DNA from: Flavobacteriaceae bacterium
Lineage (GTDB): Bacteria; Bacteroidota; Bacteroidia; Flavobacteriales; Flavobacteriaceae
Reading direction: 5' to 3'
Length of the DNA: 64,000 nucleotides
Assembly: GCA_024640565.1 (NCBI GenBank)
Contig: JAHEET010000006.1
Coordinates: 186,001 to 250,000 of the forward strand
In this document: positions 24,592 to 34,748 of the stretch, in pieces
How the letters are laid out: each line of letters starts with the position of its first letter
How positions within the stretch are numbered: the stretch's first letter is position 1
Notes under the pieces: generated by a model
The model's database searches: none
Told to the model about the DNA's origin: nothing
What the model saw: the letters and a program-made list of their open reading frames with translations, nothing else
Made by a program: the position numbers and the translations under genes

Positions 24592-27000
24592 ATGTCCAAA
24601 AATCCTGAATTAGAACTTGCCCTACAATTTATAGATAAAACAGATCGAAATTTGTTTATCACTGGAAAAGCAGGTACAGGAAAAACGACTTTTTTACATC
24701 AAATTAAAAAGAAATCTCTGAAAAGAATGGTCATTGTGGCGCCTACAGGTGTTGCAGCTATTAACGCCAAAGGAGTAACAATTCATTCCTTTTTTCAAAT
24801 GCCTTTTGGTCCTATTCTTCCCAATCAGATTGCAAACACATCGAACCAACAGCGAAAATTTTCAAAAACAAAAATCGATATTATTAAATCTTTAGACCTG
24901 GTCATCATTGATGAAATTAGTATGGTACGCGCAGATTTGTTGGACGGTATCGATCAAGTATTGCGGCGCTATAAAAACAAGGACAAAGTTTTTGGTGGCG
25001 CACAAGTATTAATGATTGGAGACTTGCAACAATTGGCTCCCGTAGTAAGGCCCAACGAATGGAGTTTGCTCCAATCGCATTATGAAACCGTTTACTTTTT
25101 TAGCTCAAAAGCCTATCAACAAGCCAAGGTGGTTTCTATTGAATTGAAACATATTTACCGACAGAAAAACGAAGATTTTATCACCATTTTAAATGAAATT
25201 AGAAATGATGATTTGTCTGAAAAGTCAGCGAAAATTTTAAACAAACGGTTCAAGCCCAACTTCTCTCCAAGCAAAGAAGAGGGCTATATTACCCTAACAA
25301 CTCATAACAACAGGGCCAATTTAATTAACAACTTTGAACTGAATAAAGTACAAGGGAACAGCACATTTTTTCGTGCTGAAATTTCTGGAAAATTCAATGA
25401 AAACGCATTTCCTAATGCTGAAGAATTAGAATTGAAAGTGGGAGCACAAGTGATGTTTATCAAAAACGATTCTTCGCTAGAAAAAAGGTACTACAATGGT
25501 AAAATTGGAATTGTTACCAATATTTCAAAAACAGCTGTTACAGTTCAATGTGCCAACGAGGGAGACGAAATTGTCACAGAAAAAGAAGTCTGGACCAATA
25601 TTAACTATTCAATTCACGAGGAAACAAAAGCGTTGAAAGAGGAAATTGTGGGATCTTTTACACAAATTCCTCTGCAATTGGCATGGGCCATCACCATTCA
25701 TAAAAGTCAAGGATTGACCTTCGAAAGAGTCATTATAGATGCAGAAGCTTCCTTTGCGCATGGACAGACCTATGTTGCCTTAAGCAGGTGTACATCGTTG
25801 GAAGGCTTGGTTTTAAAAACTCCCATTACTGCTAGTGCGATTATTAATGACAATACGGTGCGTATCTTTAACCAAGACATCGAAGAAAACCTTCCGAATG
25901 AAGCTGTATTAAATGATTCTGAAAAAGAATTTCAACTCAATTTAATTGCAGAATTATTGGATTACCAACCCTTTTTATATCCAATTACACGTTTGATTGA
26001 TATTTTCTACAAGAATCAAACCAGCATTAATGGAGCCGTAATTGAACATTTACATACAATAAAAGATGACGGAATTGTTGCACTAATGAAGGTTGCTGCT
26101 GGATTTAGAAATCAGCTATTTGTGCTCGCTCAAGAAGGTATTCTCCCAGAAAACAGCAGTGCAGTGCAGGAGCGATTTACAAAAGCGATGGCTTATTTTC
26201 AAACGCAAACTCAAAATAATATTCAGAAACCTTTAGACGCCATTTCGTTCTCTACAGACAACAAAGCGGTTAAAAAAGATTTTGTGAAACAGTTTGACAC
26301 CTTGCAAGAGAAATTAGAAGAAAAGTTATTTTCGCTTCAAAAAATGACCAAAGGCTTTGAAGTACAGAACTATCTTAAGGTAAGGGCTAAAGCGGTTTTG
26401 CAAAAGAGTGCACCGACAAAAAAGAAGAAAGTTATTTCGAAACGCGATCCTATATTGGCAATCAAATTACGAGAGTTAAGAGATGAAATTTTCGATATTG
26501 AAAAGATTCCTCACTATCAAATTTTTACTCAAGAAACCTTGTATGCCCTCTGCGATAATCTGCCAAGAACTTCCACTGCCCTCTTAAAAATTGCAGGCAT
26601 GGGTAAAACCCGTGTAAGGAAGTATGGAGATCAAATCTTAGAGATTATTGAAGCATATTGTAAAGAAAACGGGATTAATCAATTCAATGAACAGAAAAAA
26701 GAGGACAAGAAATCTACCAAACAGATTTCTTTTGAGTTATTCAGATCGGGGCTTTCTATCAAAGAGATTGCGAAAGAAAGAAGTCTTACTACTGGCACCG
26801 TAGAAAATCATTTGGCCAACTATATTGTTTCTGGTGAGGTTGAAGTTTTGGAATTGATCGAATTGAAGCGGTATAAAAAGATTCGAAATGAAATTGAGGC
26901 GGCTGGTCAAGTGAAAGGCCTTACGGCTCTTAAAGAAAAAGTAGATCCTGGATTTACCTACATGGAACTAAAAATGGTTTTAATGTCTATGGAGCGCTAA
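24592..27000 (+). CDS. Pif1/RecD2-like helicase with C-terminal HRDC and HTH domains
   Basis: I start at the ATG at 24592 (802 residues) rather than the TTG 18 bases upstream. The N-terminal 420 residues form an SF1B helicase: Walker A GKAGTGKTTF, Walker B LVIIDEISM, HSFFQMPFG, and the late motif AITIHKSQGLTFE with YVALSRC. Near the C-terminus is an HRDC domain (REL...IFDIEKIPHYQIF..., LLKIAGMGKTRVRKYG), then a helix-turn-helix (GLSIKEIAKERSLTTGTVENHL). It unwinds nucleic acid, probably in replication or repair. This arrangement is conserved in Bacteroidetes as far as I know. Confidence 0.88.
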   Translation: MSKNPELELALQFIDKTDRNLFITGKAGTGKTTFLHQIKKKSLKRMVIVAPTGVAAINAKGVTIHSFFQMPFGPILPNQIANTSNQQRKFSKTKIDIIKSLDLVIIDEISMVRADLLDGIDQVLRRYKNKDKVFGGAQVLMIGDLQQLAPVVRPNEWSLLQSHYETVYFFSSKAYQQAKVVSIELKHIYRQKNEDFITILNEIRNDDLSEKSAKILNKRFKPNFSPSKEEGYITLTTHNNRANLINNFELNKVQGNSTFFRAEISGKFNENAFPNAEELELKVGAQVMFIKNDSSLEKRYYNGKIGIVTNISKTAVTVQCANEGDEIVTEKEVWTNINYSIHEETKALKEEIVGSFTQIPLQLAWAITIHKSQGLTFERVIIDAEASFAHGQTYVALSRCTSLEGLVLKTPITASAIINDNTVRIFNQDIEENLPNEAVLNDSEKEFQLNLIAELLDYQPFLYPITRLIDIFYKNQTSINGAVIEHLHTIKDDGIVALMKVAAGFRNQLFVLAQEGILPENSSAVQERFTKAMAYFQTQTQNNIQKPLDAISFSTDNKAVKKDFVKQFDTLQEKLEEKLFSLQKMTKGFEVQNYLKVRAKAVLQKSAPTKKKKVISKRDPILAIKLRELRDEIFDIEKIPHYQIFTQETLYALCDNLPRTSTALLKIAGMGKTRVRKYGDQILEIIEAYCKENGINQFNEQKKEDKKSTKQISFELFRSGLSIKEIAKERSLTTGTVENHLANYIVSGEVEVLELIELKRYKKIRNEIEAAGQVKGLTALKEKVDPGFTYMELKMVLMSMER

Positions 27001-27052
27001 GAGCATGGTTGGGCTAAACTACCATTTTAATTGATCATGGATATCCATTAGA

Positions 27053-27090
27053 AATAGAAAAACCCGAGCAAATGCTCGGGTTTTTCTATT
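27053..27090. terminator. Bidirectional terminator between the helicase and pit genes
   Basis: A 17-bp perfect palindrome (AATAGAAAAACCCGAGC and its complement) with an AAAT loop. The A-run on one side and T-run on the other serve both convergent genes. Confidence 0.9.
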
Positions 27091-27120
27091 TTAAAAGAAC
27101 TGAATATTTCTTTATTTTAC

Positions 27121-29364
27121 TTATTTTGTACTTAAATGAAACTCTTCATAGGTTTGTAATAAACTCATTAAAGCAGCAATTAAATCCTTGGTTTCTAATA
27201 AAACACTAAAATACAAGGTGGTATTCTTAGGACTGGTTTCATCAGTTCTAATTCGGGCTACTTGGTTTTCAATTGAAGTAGATACATCATTTAATAAAGC
27301 TTGCTTTTGAGTTAAAACAACGTCTAGATCATCAAAAGTTCTATTGGCAAACACATCGCTTACTTTATTTAATAGTACCGTTAACTCATTGTCTATTTCT
27401 TTTAAATCTTTTAACTGTGGCTTTTTTAAATTTTTGTGATTGTTATTTACGTGCTTGTAACTCGCTCGAGAAATATAGCTAATCGATTGTGCTACGTCTT
27501 GTAAATACCCTAAGACCATGATGTAAAATCTACTCGCCTGAACAGAAGTTTCATCTAATGATTTAATGAAATAGAAGACACCGTCTTTTAAGTCATCAAT
27601 TTCTTCATTTAACTTCCCAACGTGCTTGTCGGTTTTACGCAATTTGTTTAAATCATGTTTGGCTAAATCGTCTACAACATTTGTGTATAGTTTATTAACC
27701 CGAGCAGCTACTTGAGAAACATGATCCGCACTTTCTTCTATTACTCCATTAATGGTAATCAACTCCGATCTTTCAATGTATACTTGTTTTTTTACTTCCT
27801 TCTTTTTTCTTCTGTGAATTAAGGTATTTCTTCCAATTAATAGCGCTACTACTGCTAATAAAACAGGAATCATCAACATGTCAAAACTAATTAAATAGGC
27901 AACGACTGCGGCTGCTAAAAATGCGGTAATCGCAGTTAAAAACCAACCTCCAATTACATTAATTACACCTGCAACTCTATATACGGCACTTTCTCTACCC
28001 CAAGCTCTATCGGCTAAAGAAGAACCCATAGCCACCATAAAAGTTACATAAGTGGTAGATAACGGCAATTTCATTGAGGTAGCGATTGAAATGAGAATCC
28101 CTGCTACAATTAAATTAACAGCAGCTCTTACTAAATCGAATGCTGGCATTTCATAGGTTTTATCTTTTGGCAATTCGATAACAGGTTTCTGGAACTTAGC
28201 ATCTACAAATGCCACTGTTTTTTGAGGAACGATATAGCTAATTCCTTTGTTGATTGTCATCGCAAACCTTACTACCACTCTTGACAATGGGTTGGGTTGA
28301 AATTTTTCATGCCCCTCACCCTGTCTTGACAAATCAATACCGGTTTTAATTACATTCTGTGCCTTACTAGAGGTACACAAAGTAACGACCATAATTACTC
28401 CAGCGATTAGCAATAACCAAATGTTAGATGGTACTTTCTTTGCCAATACTCCCATAGAAAAAGCATCTGCTGCAACACCAGAAACTTCCCACGCTTGGTA
28501 AGAATTCCAGGCAGCAATCGGAACTCCTACGAAGTTCACCAAGTCATTTCCAGAGAATGCCATTGCTAAAGAGAATGTTCCAACACCAATAATTAGCTTT
28601 AATATATTTATTTTAAAAATTTGAATTAAGACTTGAGATATTAAAGACCATATAACAAAACTCCCTGCTATAATGGAGAGCGTATTTCCTTCTATTAAAA
28701 ATTTAATGTCTTTATAAAAAGGGGTTCCTTTCATTCCCTTTATGATAATAAAATACGTAATTGCTGTAATGGCAAAACCACCAAACAATGCGTTGATGTA
28801 TGTGGCTCTTTTTTCAAAATTAAAAGAATAGATTAATCGAGAAACAAATTGAACGATTGCACCCACTGAAAAAGCAACAACAACGGAGAGAAGAATACCT
28901 AAAATAATCTTAATGGCGGTTTCATGATTGATATACTCCCATATTGCATCCATAGATTGACTATCATTTGCAGATATTTTTAATAATGAAATTGCAACCG
29001 CAGCACCAAGTAATTCAAATACAATTGAAACTGTTGTCGAAGTGGGCATTCCTAAGGAATTAAAAATATCTAACAGTAAAATATCGGTAATCATTACGGC
29101 CATAAAAATGAACATAATGTCTTGAAACATAAACATGTTTGGATTAAAAATTCCTTTCCTTGCTACTTCCATCATACCACTTGAAGTAATCGCTCCGAAG
29201 AACACCCCCAAACTGGCAATGATCATGATGTTTTTAACAGATATTGCTTTTGAACCAATCGCTGAATTTAAAAAATTAACAGCATCATTACTTACTCCTA
29301 CAACTAAGTCGACAACCGCTAAAATAGCTAAAGCGACCAATATTAAGATATATGGATCTCCCAT
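27121..29364 (-). CDS. PiT-family inorganic phosphate transporter with PhoU-like tail
   Basis: 747 residues. The first ~510 form a polytopic membrane domain with the PiT signature repeats: GVSNDAVNFLNSAIGSK near the N-terminus and GNDLVNFVGVPIAAW in the middle, each with the conserved (S/G)ND. Cation-driven phosphate uptake across the inner membrane is the family's role. The last ~220 residues are helical (VIEESADHVSQVAARVNKLY) and resemble PhoU, which may gate the transporter. A dead phosphate-porin gene lies upstream on the same strand. Confidence 0.9.
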   Translation of the reverse strand: MGDPYILILVALAILAVVDLVVGVSNDAVNFLNSAIGSKAISVKNIMIIASLGVFFGAITSSGMMEVARKGIFNPNMFMFQDIMFIFMAVMITDILLLDIFNSLGMPTSTTVSIVFELLGAAVAISLLKISANDSQSMDAIWEYINHETAIKIILGILLSVVVAFSVGAIVQFVSRLIYSFNFEKRATYINALFGGFAITAITYFIIIKGMKGTPFYKDIKFLIEGNTLSIIAGSFVIWSLISQVLIQIFKINILKLIIGVGTFSLAMAFSGNDLVNFVGVPIAAWNSYQAWEVSGVAADAFSMGVLAKKVPSNIWLLLIAGVIMVVTLCTSSKAQNVIKTGIDLSRQGEGHEKFQPNPLSRVVVRFAMTINKGISYIVPQKTVAFVDAKFQKPVIELPKDKTYEMPAFDLVRAAVNLIVAGILISIATSMKLPLSTTYVTFMVAMGSSLADRAWGRESAVYRVAGVINVIGGWFLTAITAFLAAAVVAYLISFDMLMIPVLLAVVALLIGRNTLIHRRKKKEVKKQVYIERSELITINGVIEESADHVSQVAARVNKLYTNVVDDLAKHDLNKLRKTDKHVGKLNEEIDDLKDGVFYFIKSLDETSVQASRFYIMVLGYLQDVAQSISYISRASYKHVNNNHKNLKKPQLKDLKEIDNELTVLLNKVSDVFANRTFDDLDVVLTQKQALLNDVSTSIENQVARIRTDETSPKNTTLYFSVLLETKDLIAALMSLLQTYEEFHLSTK

Positions 29365-29459
29365 TTTTATTTATTTTAATTTTTTAATTTCTAATCGGTA
29401 AAATTAAAGACTTACAAAGTCACCTATGTTAGGTTTGTGTTATGTTTTTCGTGCTTAAA

Positions 29460-30012
29460 AGTGAATGTCTACTTGCAATCTATACAATAACTGGTTTGTT
29501 TTAAATCCAATATCACGGTCAATATTAAAACGACTGTTTAAAAAAGATCGATCTACCATTTATAAATCTCCTGAAGAAACCACACGTTGTCTATTTCCGG
29601 CTCACTTTGTTTGACCCGCTCATAAAACAAAATTTCCTGAAAAATTCCATTTCAATACTGCATCTAAGATATATCTAGGTGAATTACACGTAAATGCTGA
29701 AGCTCCGGACATATCTCTGTTAGAGAATCCTAACACTAATTTATATTTTAATTTTGGTGAATAAGCAAAACCGTCAAATTTTAATCGAGACCTTCTAATT
29801 AACATTGAAGCAGACGGATTATTTGGGCCTCCATTAATATTCCAGCTAGTAGTTGCTAAGGTCTAAAAAAACGCATCCCAACTTTCATCGTCCAAGTACT
29901 GTCTTTCCCTTTCAGGTTAAAAAAGTTCTTTTCAAAATTTTGGTGCATTTGTTTCTTGTGCATTGATATTAAAGAAATAAAAAGAACACAAAGTACTGAA
30001 AGAAAAAAATTA
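29460..30012 (-). pseudogene. Decayed phosphate-selective porin (OprO/OprP-type)
   Basis: On the minus strand the translation in pieces matches the N-terminal third of Bacteroidetes porins: NFFNLKGKDSTWTMKVGMRF, then RRSRLKFDGFAYSPKLKYKL, GFSNRDMSG, YILDAVLKWNF, then NRQRVVSSGDL and NSRFNIDRDIGF. At least one frameshift lies near 29855, and three in-frame stops fall between 29625 and 29555 (TGA, TGA, TAA). The rest of the barrel is missing. It lies upstream of pit, where an intact outer-membrane phosphate channel would be expected. Confidence 0.8.
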
Positions 30013-30166
30013 TGAAATACTCAATGTTTTCAACTGGTAAATAAATAGTTAACTATTTTTTTCAATTTAACATTTAGATGAAGATTAGATAATGCAAGCA
30101 TAATTTTCTCATAACTTAAATTTTACAAAACTAGCTCAATTTTGCGGTACAATTATAAAAACAATT

Positions 30167-32884
30167 ATGAATAAAAAGATCTTACTTATTACATTGTTCA
30201 TTAGCCTCATAGTCAATGCACAAGACAAAGGAAATGTAACAGGTTTATTAACAGATAAAGAGTATGGTAACGCCCCTTTACCCTTTGCAAATGTTCAGTT
30301 GAAAGGAACAACTATTGGAACAACAACTGATTTTGATGGCAGGTACACCTTGTCCTTGGCTCCAGGAAACTATACCATAGTCTTTAGCTTTTTAGGATAT
30401 AAAAAAATTGAAAAACCCTTCATTATTTTACCGGGTAAAACAATTACCATAAACCAACTAATGTCTGCAGAAGAAGGTGTTGCTTTGGAGGAAGTGATCG
30501 TAAAGTCTTCTACTAGTAAAGAGAAAGTAAGCGCTTTAATTATTGAACAGAAAAAAGCAATTTCCATAAAGACAACGATTGGAGCCCAAGAATTGTCTAA
30601 AAAAGGAGTTTCTGATGCTGCAGGAGCCGTTACAAAAACCGCCGGAGTCTCTAAGGGCTCTAAAAATGTAATTGTAAGAGGTTTGGGCGATCGTTACAAT
30701 TCTACAACACTAAATGGATTGCCATTACCTTCCGAAGATCCAGAATACAAAAATATTTCTCTCAACTTTTTTGACACTAGTATCATAAAAAATATTGGTG
30801 TAAATAAAGTTTTTTCTAGTAACATTGGAGGTGATGTTGGTGGCGCTAATATTAATATTGTTTCTAAAGAATTAACAAAAAGAAAAGAAGCAAGTATTGG
30901 ATTTGGTTCTGGAATCAATACGCAAACGGTTGCTAAAGAATTTTTAACTATTGATGGAGCAAATAGTTTTGGAACGCAAAAATTAAATCACAGCATTCGT
31001 GATTTTAGTTCCTATAATTTTCAAAACTCTTTCAATCCCAACAGTCAAAACTTTCAACTAAATAATAGTATTTCTTTTAAATACGGTAAGAAATATGAGG
31101 TAGGAAAAGACAATACATTAAGTTTCTTTTTGGTTGGTGGATCGGATGCTAACTTCAACTACCAAGATGGAAATATCAAACAAAATACAAATGGTGGTTT
31201 GGTTTTTAGAGATCAAGAATTTTCCAAATACACTTATAATGTTTCTCAATTGTTAATGGGAAACATAAAATTTAAATCGGAAATTTATTCGATCGCTTTC
31301 AATCATTTATTCATCCATAATAATAAACAATCGATTGGCGATTATTTAGGGTTAGATGATCCGCAGCAGGAGGGTGATTTGTCTTTTCAAAGAAGACAAC
31401 AAACCAATAATAACGAACTATATGTAAATCAATTAATAGGGAACTATAAATTTACAGAAAGATTGGATTTTGAGGCTAAAGGTGCTTTAAACTTCATAAG
31501 AGGAAATGAACCTGATAGAAGATCTAACGAATATTTAATTCGAAACGGAGAAACCAGACCCAACACCAATTCTGACGGAACAAATGAGCGTTACTTTTCT
31601 AAATTACAAGAAAACGATTATGCTGCAAAAGCAAAATTAACCTATCAATTGCATGCTGATGAAGATAACAAAAGTGCTATCGATTTTGGAGTAGATTACA
31701 GATACACAGAGCGTTTATTTGCAGCCACTATCTTTAATCATAAGTTCACAGGAAATGGACCCATTATTTCCATTGACAATCCTGATGCTATTTTTAACCA
31801 AAACTCAATAGACACTAACATTTTTTCTTTAACATCTTTGAATGTAAAAGCATCGAATCCTAATGAAATTATTCCTTTTACCTACAGAGGGAAAAGATTG
31901 GTAAGTGGTACATTTACAAATCTTGTATATCAATTTAGTAACAAGCTATTTGTTTCTGGTGGATTAAAATTTGAAAAATCTGAGCAAAGAGTTACCTACG
32001 CAACCAACATTGGTAAAAGTGCTATCGATGGACCTTCCTCCATTAATACCGCTTACATTTTACCAAGTTTGAATATAAAATATAATATTAATGAGGATCA
32101 CATTTTACGTTTTGCTGCAAGCCAGACTTATACGTATCCACAATTTAAAGAAACAGCTCCTTTTAAATATCAAGACATCAACTTTGCAAGTCAAGGGAAT
32201 CCAGATTTAAACCCTTCAGACAATTATAATGTAGATGTAAAATACGAACGCTATTTTTCTTCAAGCGAATTGATTTCTATTACTGGATTTTACAAGTATA
32301 TTTTAAATCCGATTTCAAGAAGCGAAATTTCTAGTGCTGGTAATACCCTAACCTATTTAAATGTTGGTGATGATGCTGCAATTCTTGGAATAGAAATAGA
32401 AGCCAGAAAAAATATTTTAAAAAGTGATGACACTGTAGAAAATCAATATGAAGTTAATGCAGGATTAAATGCTTCCTACTTAAATTCTCAAGTAAATTTA
32501 GACAGCGGTTCTATTGCGCAATTTCAGCAGAAATCTTCTCAATTAGAGGGCGCAACTCCATTTTTAATGAATGCAGATATCTCCTTCAATAAAAAATATG
32601 AAAATGACGAATTTACAGCAACTATGGTTTTTAACTATTTCAGTGATCGTGTATATTCTATTGGTACAAGAGGTTTTGAAAACATCATCGAAAAAGGAAT
32701 ACCTACTTTAGATCTTGTGTCTTCTTACCTTCTAAATAAAAAGTATCGTTTTAAATTAAAAGCAACGAACTTACTAAATCCTTCTTTTCAACTAAGTAGA
32801 GCTAGTGCTTCTGGAAGTAATGTCATATTAAGTAATTATAAAAAAGGTGTTAATCTAAGCTTAGGGATTTCTTACGATTTTTAA
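30167..32884 (+). CDS. TonB-dependent outer-membrane receptor with N-terminal carboxypeptidase-like domain
   Basis: 905 residues. A signal peptide (LLITLFISLIVNAQ) is followed by a CarboxypepD_reg-like domain (about 25-110, GTTIGTTTDFDGRYTL), a plug (about 130-240 with VIVRGLGDRYNSTTLNG) and a 22-strand barrel ending in LSLGISYDF. It imports a large substrate with TonB energy. Its partner is the lipoprotein encoded 97 bases downstream. Position next to the phosphate transporter and porin remnant hints at phosphate-related uptake, but the substrate is not shown by the sequence. Confidence 0.88.
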   Translation: MNKKILLITLFISLIVNAQDKGNVTGLLTDKEYGNAPLPFANVQLKGTTIGTTTDFDGRYTLSLAPGNYTIVFSFLGYKKIEKPFIILPGKTITINQLMSAEEGVALEEVIVKSSTSKEKVSALIIEQKKAISIKTTIGAQELSKKGVSDAAGAVTKTAGVSKGSKNVIVRGLGDRYNSTTLNGLPLPSEDPEYKNISLNFFDTSIIKNIGVNKVFSSNIGGDVGGANINIVSKELTKRKEASIGFGSGINTQTVAKEFLTIDGANSFGTQKLNHSIRDFSSYNFQNSFNPNSQNFQLNNSISFKYGKKYEVGKDNTLSFFLVGGSDANFNYQDGNIKQNTNGGLVFRDQEFSKYTYNVSQLLMGNIKFKSEIYSIAFNHLFIHNNKQSIGDYLGLDDPQQEGDLSFQRRQQTNNNELYVNQLIGNYKFTERLDFEAKGALNFIRGNEPDRRSNEYLIRNGETRPNTNSDGTNERYFSKLQENDYAAKAKLTYQLHADEDNKSAIDFGVDYRYTERLFAATIFNHKFTGNGPIISIDNPDAIFNQNSIDTNIFSLTSLNVKASNPNEIIPFTYRGKRLVSGTFTNLVYQFSNKLFVSGGLKFEKSEQRVTYATNIGKSAIDGPSSINTAYILPSLNIKYNINEDHILRFAASQTYTYPQFKETAPFKYQDINFASQGNPDLNPSDNYNVDVKYERYFSSSELISITGFYKYILNPISRSEISSAGNTLTYLNVGDDAAILGIEIEARKNILKSDDTVENQYEVNAGLNASYLNSQVNLDSGSIAQFQQKSSQLEGATPFLMNADISFNKKYENDEFTATMVFNYFSDRVYSIGTRGFENIIEKGIPTLDLVSSYLLNKKYRFKLKATNLLNPSFQLSRASASGSNVILSNYKKGVNLSLGISYDF

Positions 32885-32981
32885 AAAACCACAACAATAA
32901 GTAACAATTCTTTAATAAAAAAAAAGCTTAAAAGAAACATTCACAATGCAAATTTGTACTGTTAATAAAACAAATATTAAA

Positions 32982-34166
32982 ATGAAAAAAATGAAAAAAT
33001 TATCTGTATCCATCTTAGCAACAGCAGCAATTCTATTATCAAGCTGTTCCTTAGATAACGACGATGAAAACCAAGGTATAATTCCGGGTACCGAAGTTAC
33101 TTCGCAAAATTTAGCCGGAAATTTAACCACCGATTTAAGATTAACTTCTGGAATTGCACACAACTTAATTGGAGCACTTTTAGTAAAAGACGGGGCAACT
33201 TTAACAATAGACGCTGGAACAAGGATTAATGCTTTGGCAGGAGGAACAGATGTTTATATTTTAGTTGAAAAAGGGGGTAAAATTATTGCAGATGGTACTG
33301 CTGATAATCCAATTGTGTTTACTTCGAATGCAACAAACCCTCAACCTGGAGATTGGGGAGGAATCATTGTAAATGGAAAAGCTCCTTTGAGTAGACAAGC
33401 AGGCTCTGACAGCAACTCTGCTGCTGAAGTAAATGCAGCAATCTTATATGGTGGTGCTGTTAGTAATGACAATTCTGGAATTTTAAATTATGTAAAAATT
33501 GAATATACCGGAGCAAGAATAGATGACGAAGCAGAACACAATGGTTTAACTTTAAATGCAGTTGGTGCAGGAACAGTCGTTTCTAACATCGCAATTTTAA
33601 ATGGAGATGATGATGGAATTGAGTTTTTTGGAGGAACAGTAGATGCTACAAACATTTTAGTTGTAAATGCAAAAGATGATATGTTCGATTTCACCCAAGG
33701 TTATGTAGGTACTTGTACCAACTTATATGGAGTGAGAGAAAACGGATATACTGCTGTAACTTCCGATCCAAGAGGAATTGAAGCCGATGGAAACCTAGAT
33801 GGTAATACGCCAACAGACATCGATCAATCACAATTTACAATTGATAAAATCACCATTATTAACAATGCAAGTGGTGTGGATATGTCTGACGGAATTAAAG
33901 TGAGGCGTGGTGCTACCGCGACAATTACAAATGCATATTTAAGCTTAGGAGCTGGTGCAACCTACTCTGATCTTGTAGATTTAACAGATGGTAAAGGAGA
34001 CGGTACCGATGCAATTTCAATTACTGGAAATGCCAATACCGCAAATGGTTTAGACATCACAGATATTAAAAACACTACTTCTGGAGGCGCTACTGTAGCT
34101 ATAACAGCAGCTACAACTGGGGGAGCAGATTCAAGTGTTTTTGCATGGACTGGATATAGTTTCTAA
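32982..34166 (+). CDS. Outer-membrane lipoprotein with beta-helix-like repeats, TonB receptor partner
   Basis: I start at MKKMKKLS (32982, 394 residues), which gives a lipoprotein signal with LLSSC lipobox. The body has repeated short strands with Gly/Asp turns (LLVKDGATLTIDAGTRINAL, GKIIADGTADNPIVFTSN, NGDDDGIEFFGGT), as in right-handed parallel beta helices. It probably sits on the outer membrane beside the receptor and helps to capture the substrate. It ends in the conserved WTGYSF. A strong terminator follows. Confidence 0.75.
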   Translation: MKKMKKLSVSILATAAILLSSCSLDNDDENQGIIPGTEVTSQNLAGNLTTDLRLTSGIAHNLIGALLVKDGATLTIDAGTRINALAGGTDVYILVEKGGKIIADGTADNPIVFTSNATNPQPGDWGGIIVNGKAPLSRQAGSDSNSAAEVNAAILYGGAVSNDNSGILNYVKIEYTGARIDDEAEHNGLTLNAVGAGTVVSNIAILNGDDDGIEFFGGTVDATNILVVNAKDDMFDFTQGYVGTCTNLYGVRENGYTAVTSDPRGIEADGNLDGNTPTDIDQSQFTIDKITIINNASGVDMSDGIKVRRGATATITNAYLSLGAGATYSDLVDLTDGKGDGTDAISITGNANTANGLDITDIKNTTSGGATVAITAATTGGADSSVFAWTGYSF

Positions 34167-34176
34167 TCCTAAAATT

Positions 34177-34226
34177 ATTATTCACAAAAAAAGCAGACTT
34201 AAAAGTCTGCTTTTTTTGTGAATAAT
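34177..34226. terminator. Long bidirectional terminator
   Basis: 24-bp perfect arms (ATTATTCAC...AGACTT) separated by two bases, with A-run and T-run sides. It serves the lipoprotein gene and the convergent MORN-like gene. Confidence 0.9.
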
Positions 34227-34239
34227 ATTTGTGAAAATA

Positions 34240-34590
34240 TTACCTATTTTGTGCTACACTAAGTTTTGGTTTCAATAAATTAACACTTACAATCGCATTA
34301 TCATCATAGTTAATTTCCTTAAGCCCTGCCGTGCTCCAAACAGACCAGGTACCAACTTTTTTTCCTACATTATAATGTGCGCGCTGTACAATGTTCCCTT
34401 TTTTATCAAAACGAACCCACTCACCCGTTAATTTTTTATCTTTAAAATAACCTTCAACACTTACAGATCCATCTTCGTGAAAATAGGTTGCTTTTACTAA
34501 ATCTCCTTGTGTAGTATATGTGGTTTGGTTATTCTGAGAATATCCAACTAGACTTATGCTAAATAATGCAATTAAAATTACTTTTTTCAT
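34240..34590 (-). CDS. Secreted MORN-repeat protein (YwqK-like)
   Basis: 116 residues with a signal peptide (VILIALFSISLVGYSQ) and two to three MORN-type repeats (YFHEDGSVSVEGYFKDKKLTG, WVRFDKKGNIVQRAHYNVGK, GTWSVWS). Often annotated as YwqK-family antitoxin, but the signal peptide argues for an extracytoplasmic role. No toxin gene is adjacent. Function unknown. Confidence 0.75.
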   Translation of the reverse strand: MKKVILIALFSISLVGYSQNNQTTYTTQGDLVKATYFHEDGSVSVEGYFKDKKLTGEWVRFDKKGNIVQRAHYNVGKKVGTWSVWSTAGLKEINYDDNAIVSVNLLKPKLSVAQNR

Positions 34591-34748
34591 AAATGTTACT
34601 TTTTAAATTCCTATTATTATAAGACAAATCTAGTAAATTAATTACAATTAACCAACATTAAAGTAACATTAAATTAACATTGGGAGCTAAAATGCACTTC
34701 CGCTCATTCGTAATACGAGTAATCCTTAATTTCATTCGTCAGAATTCT

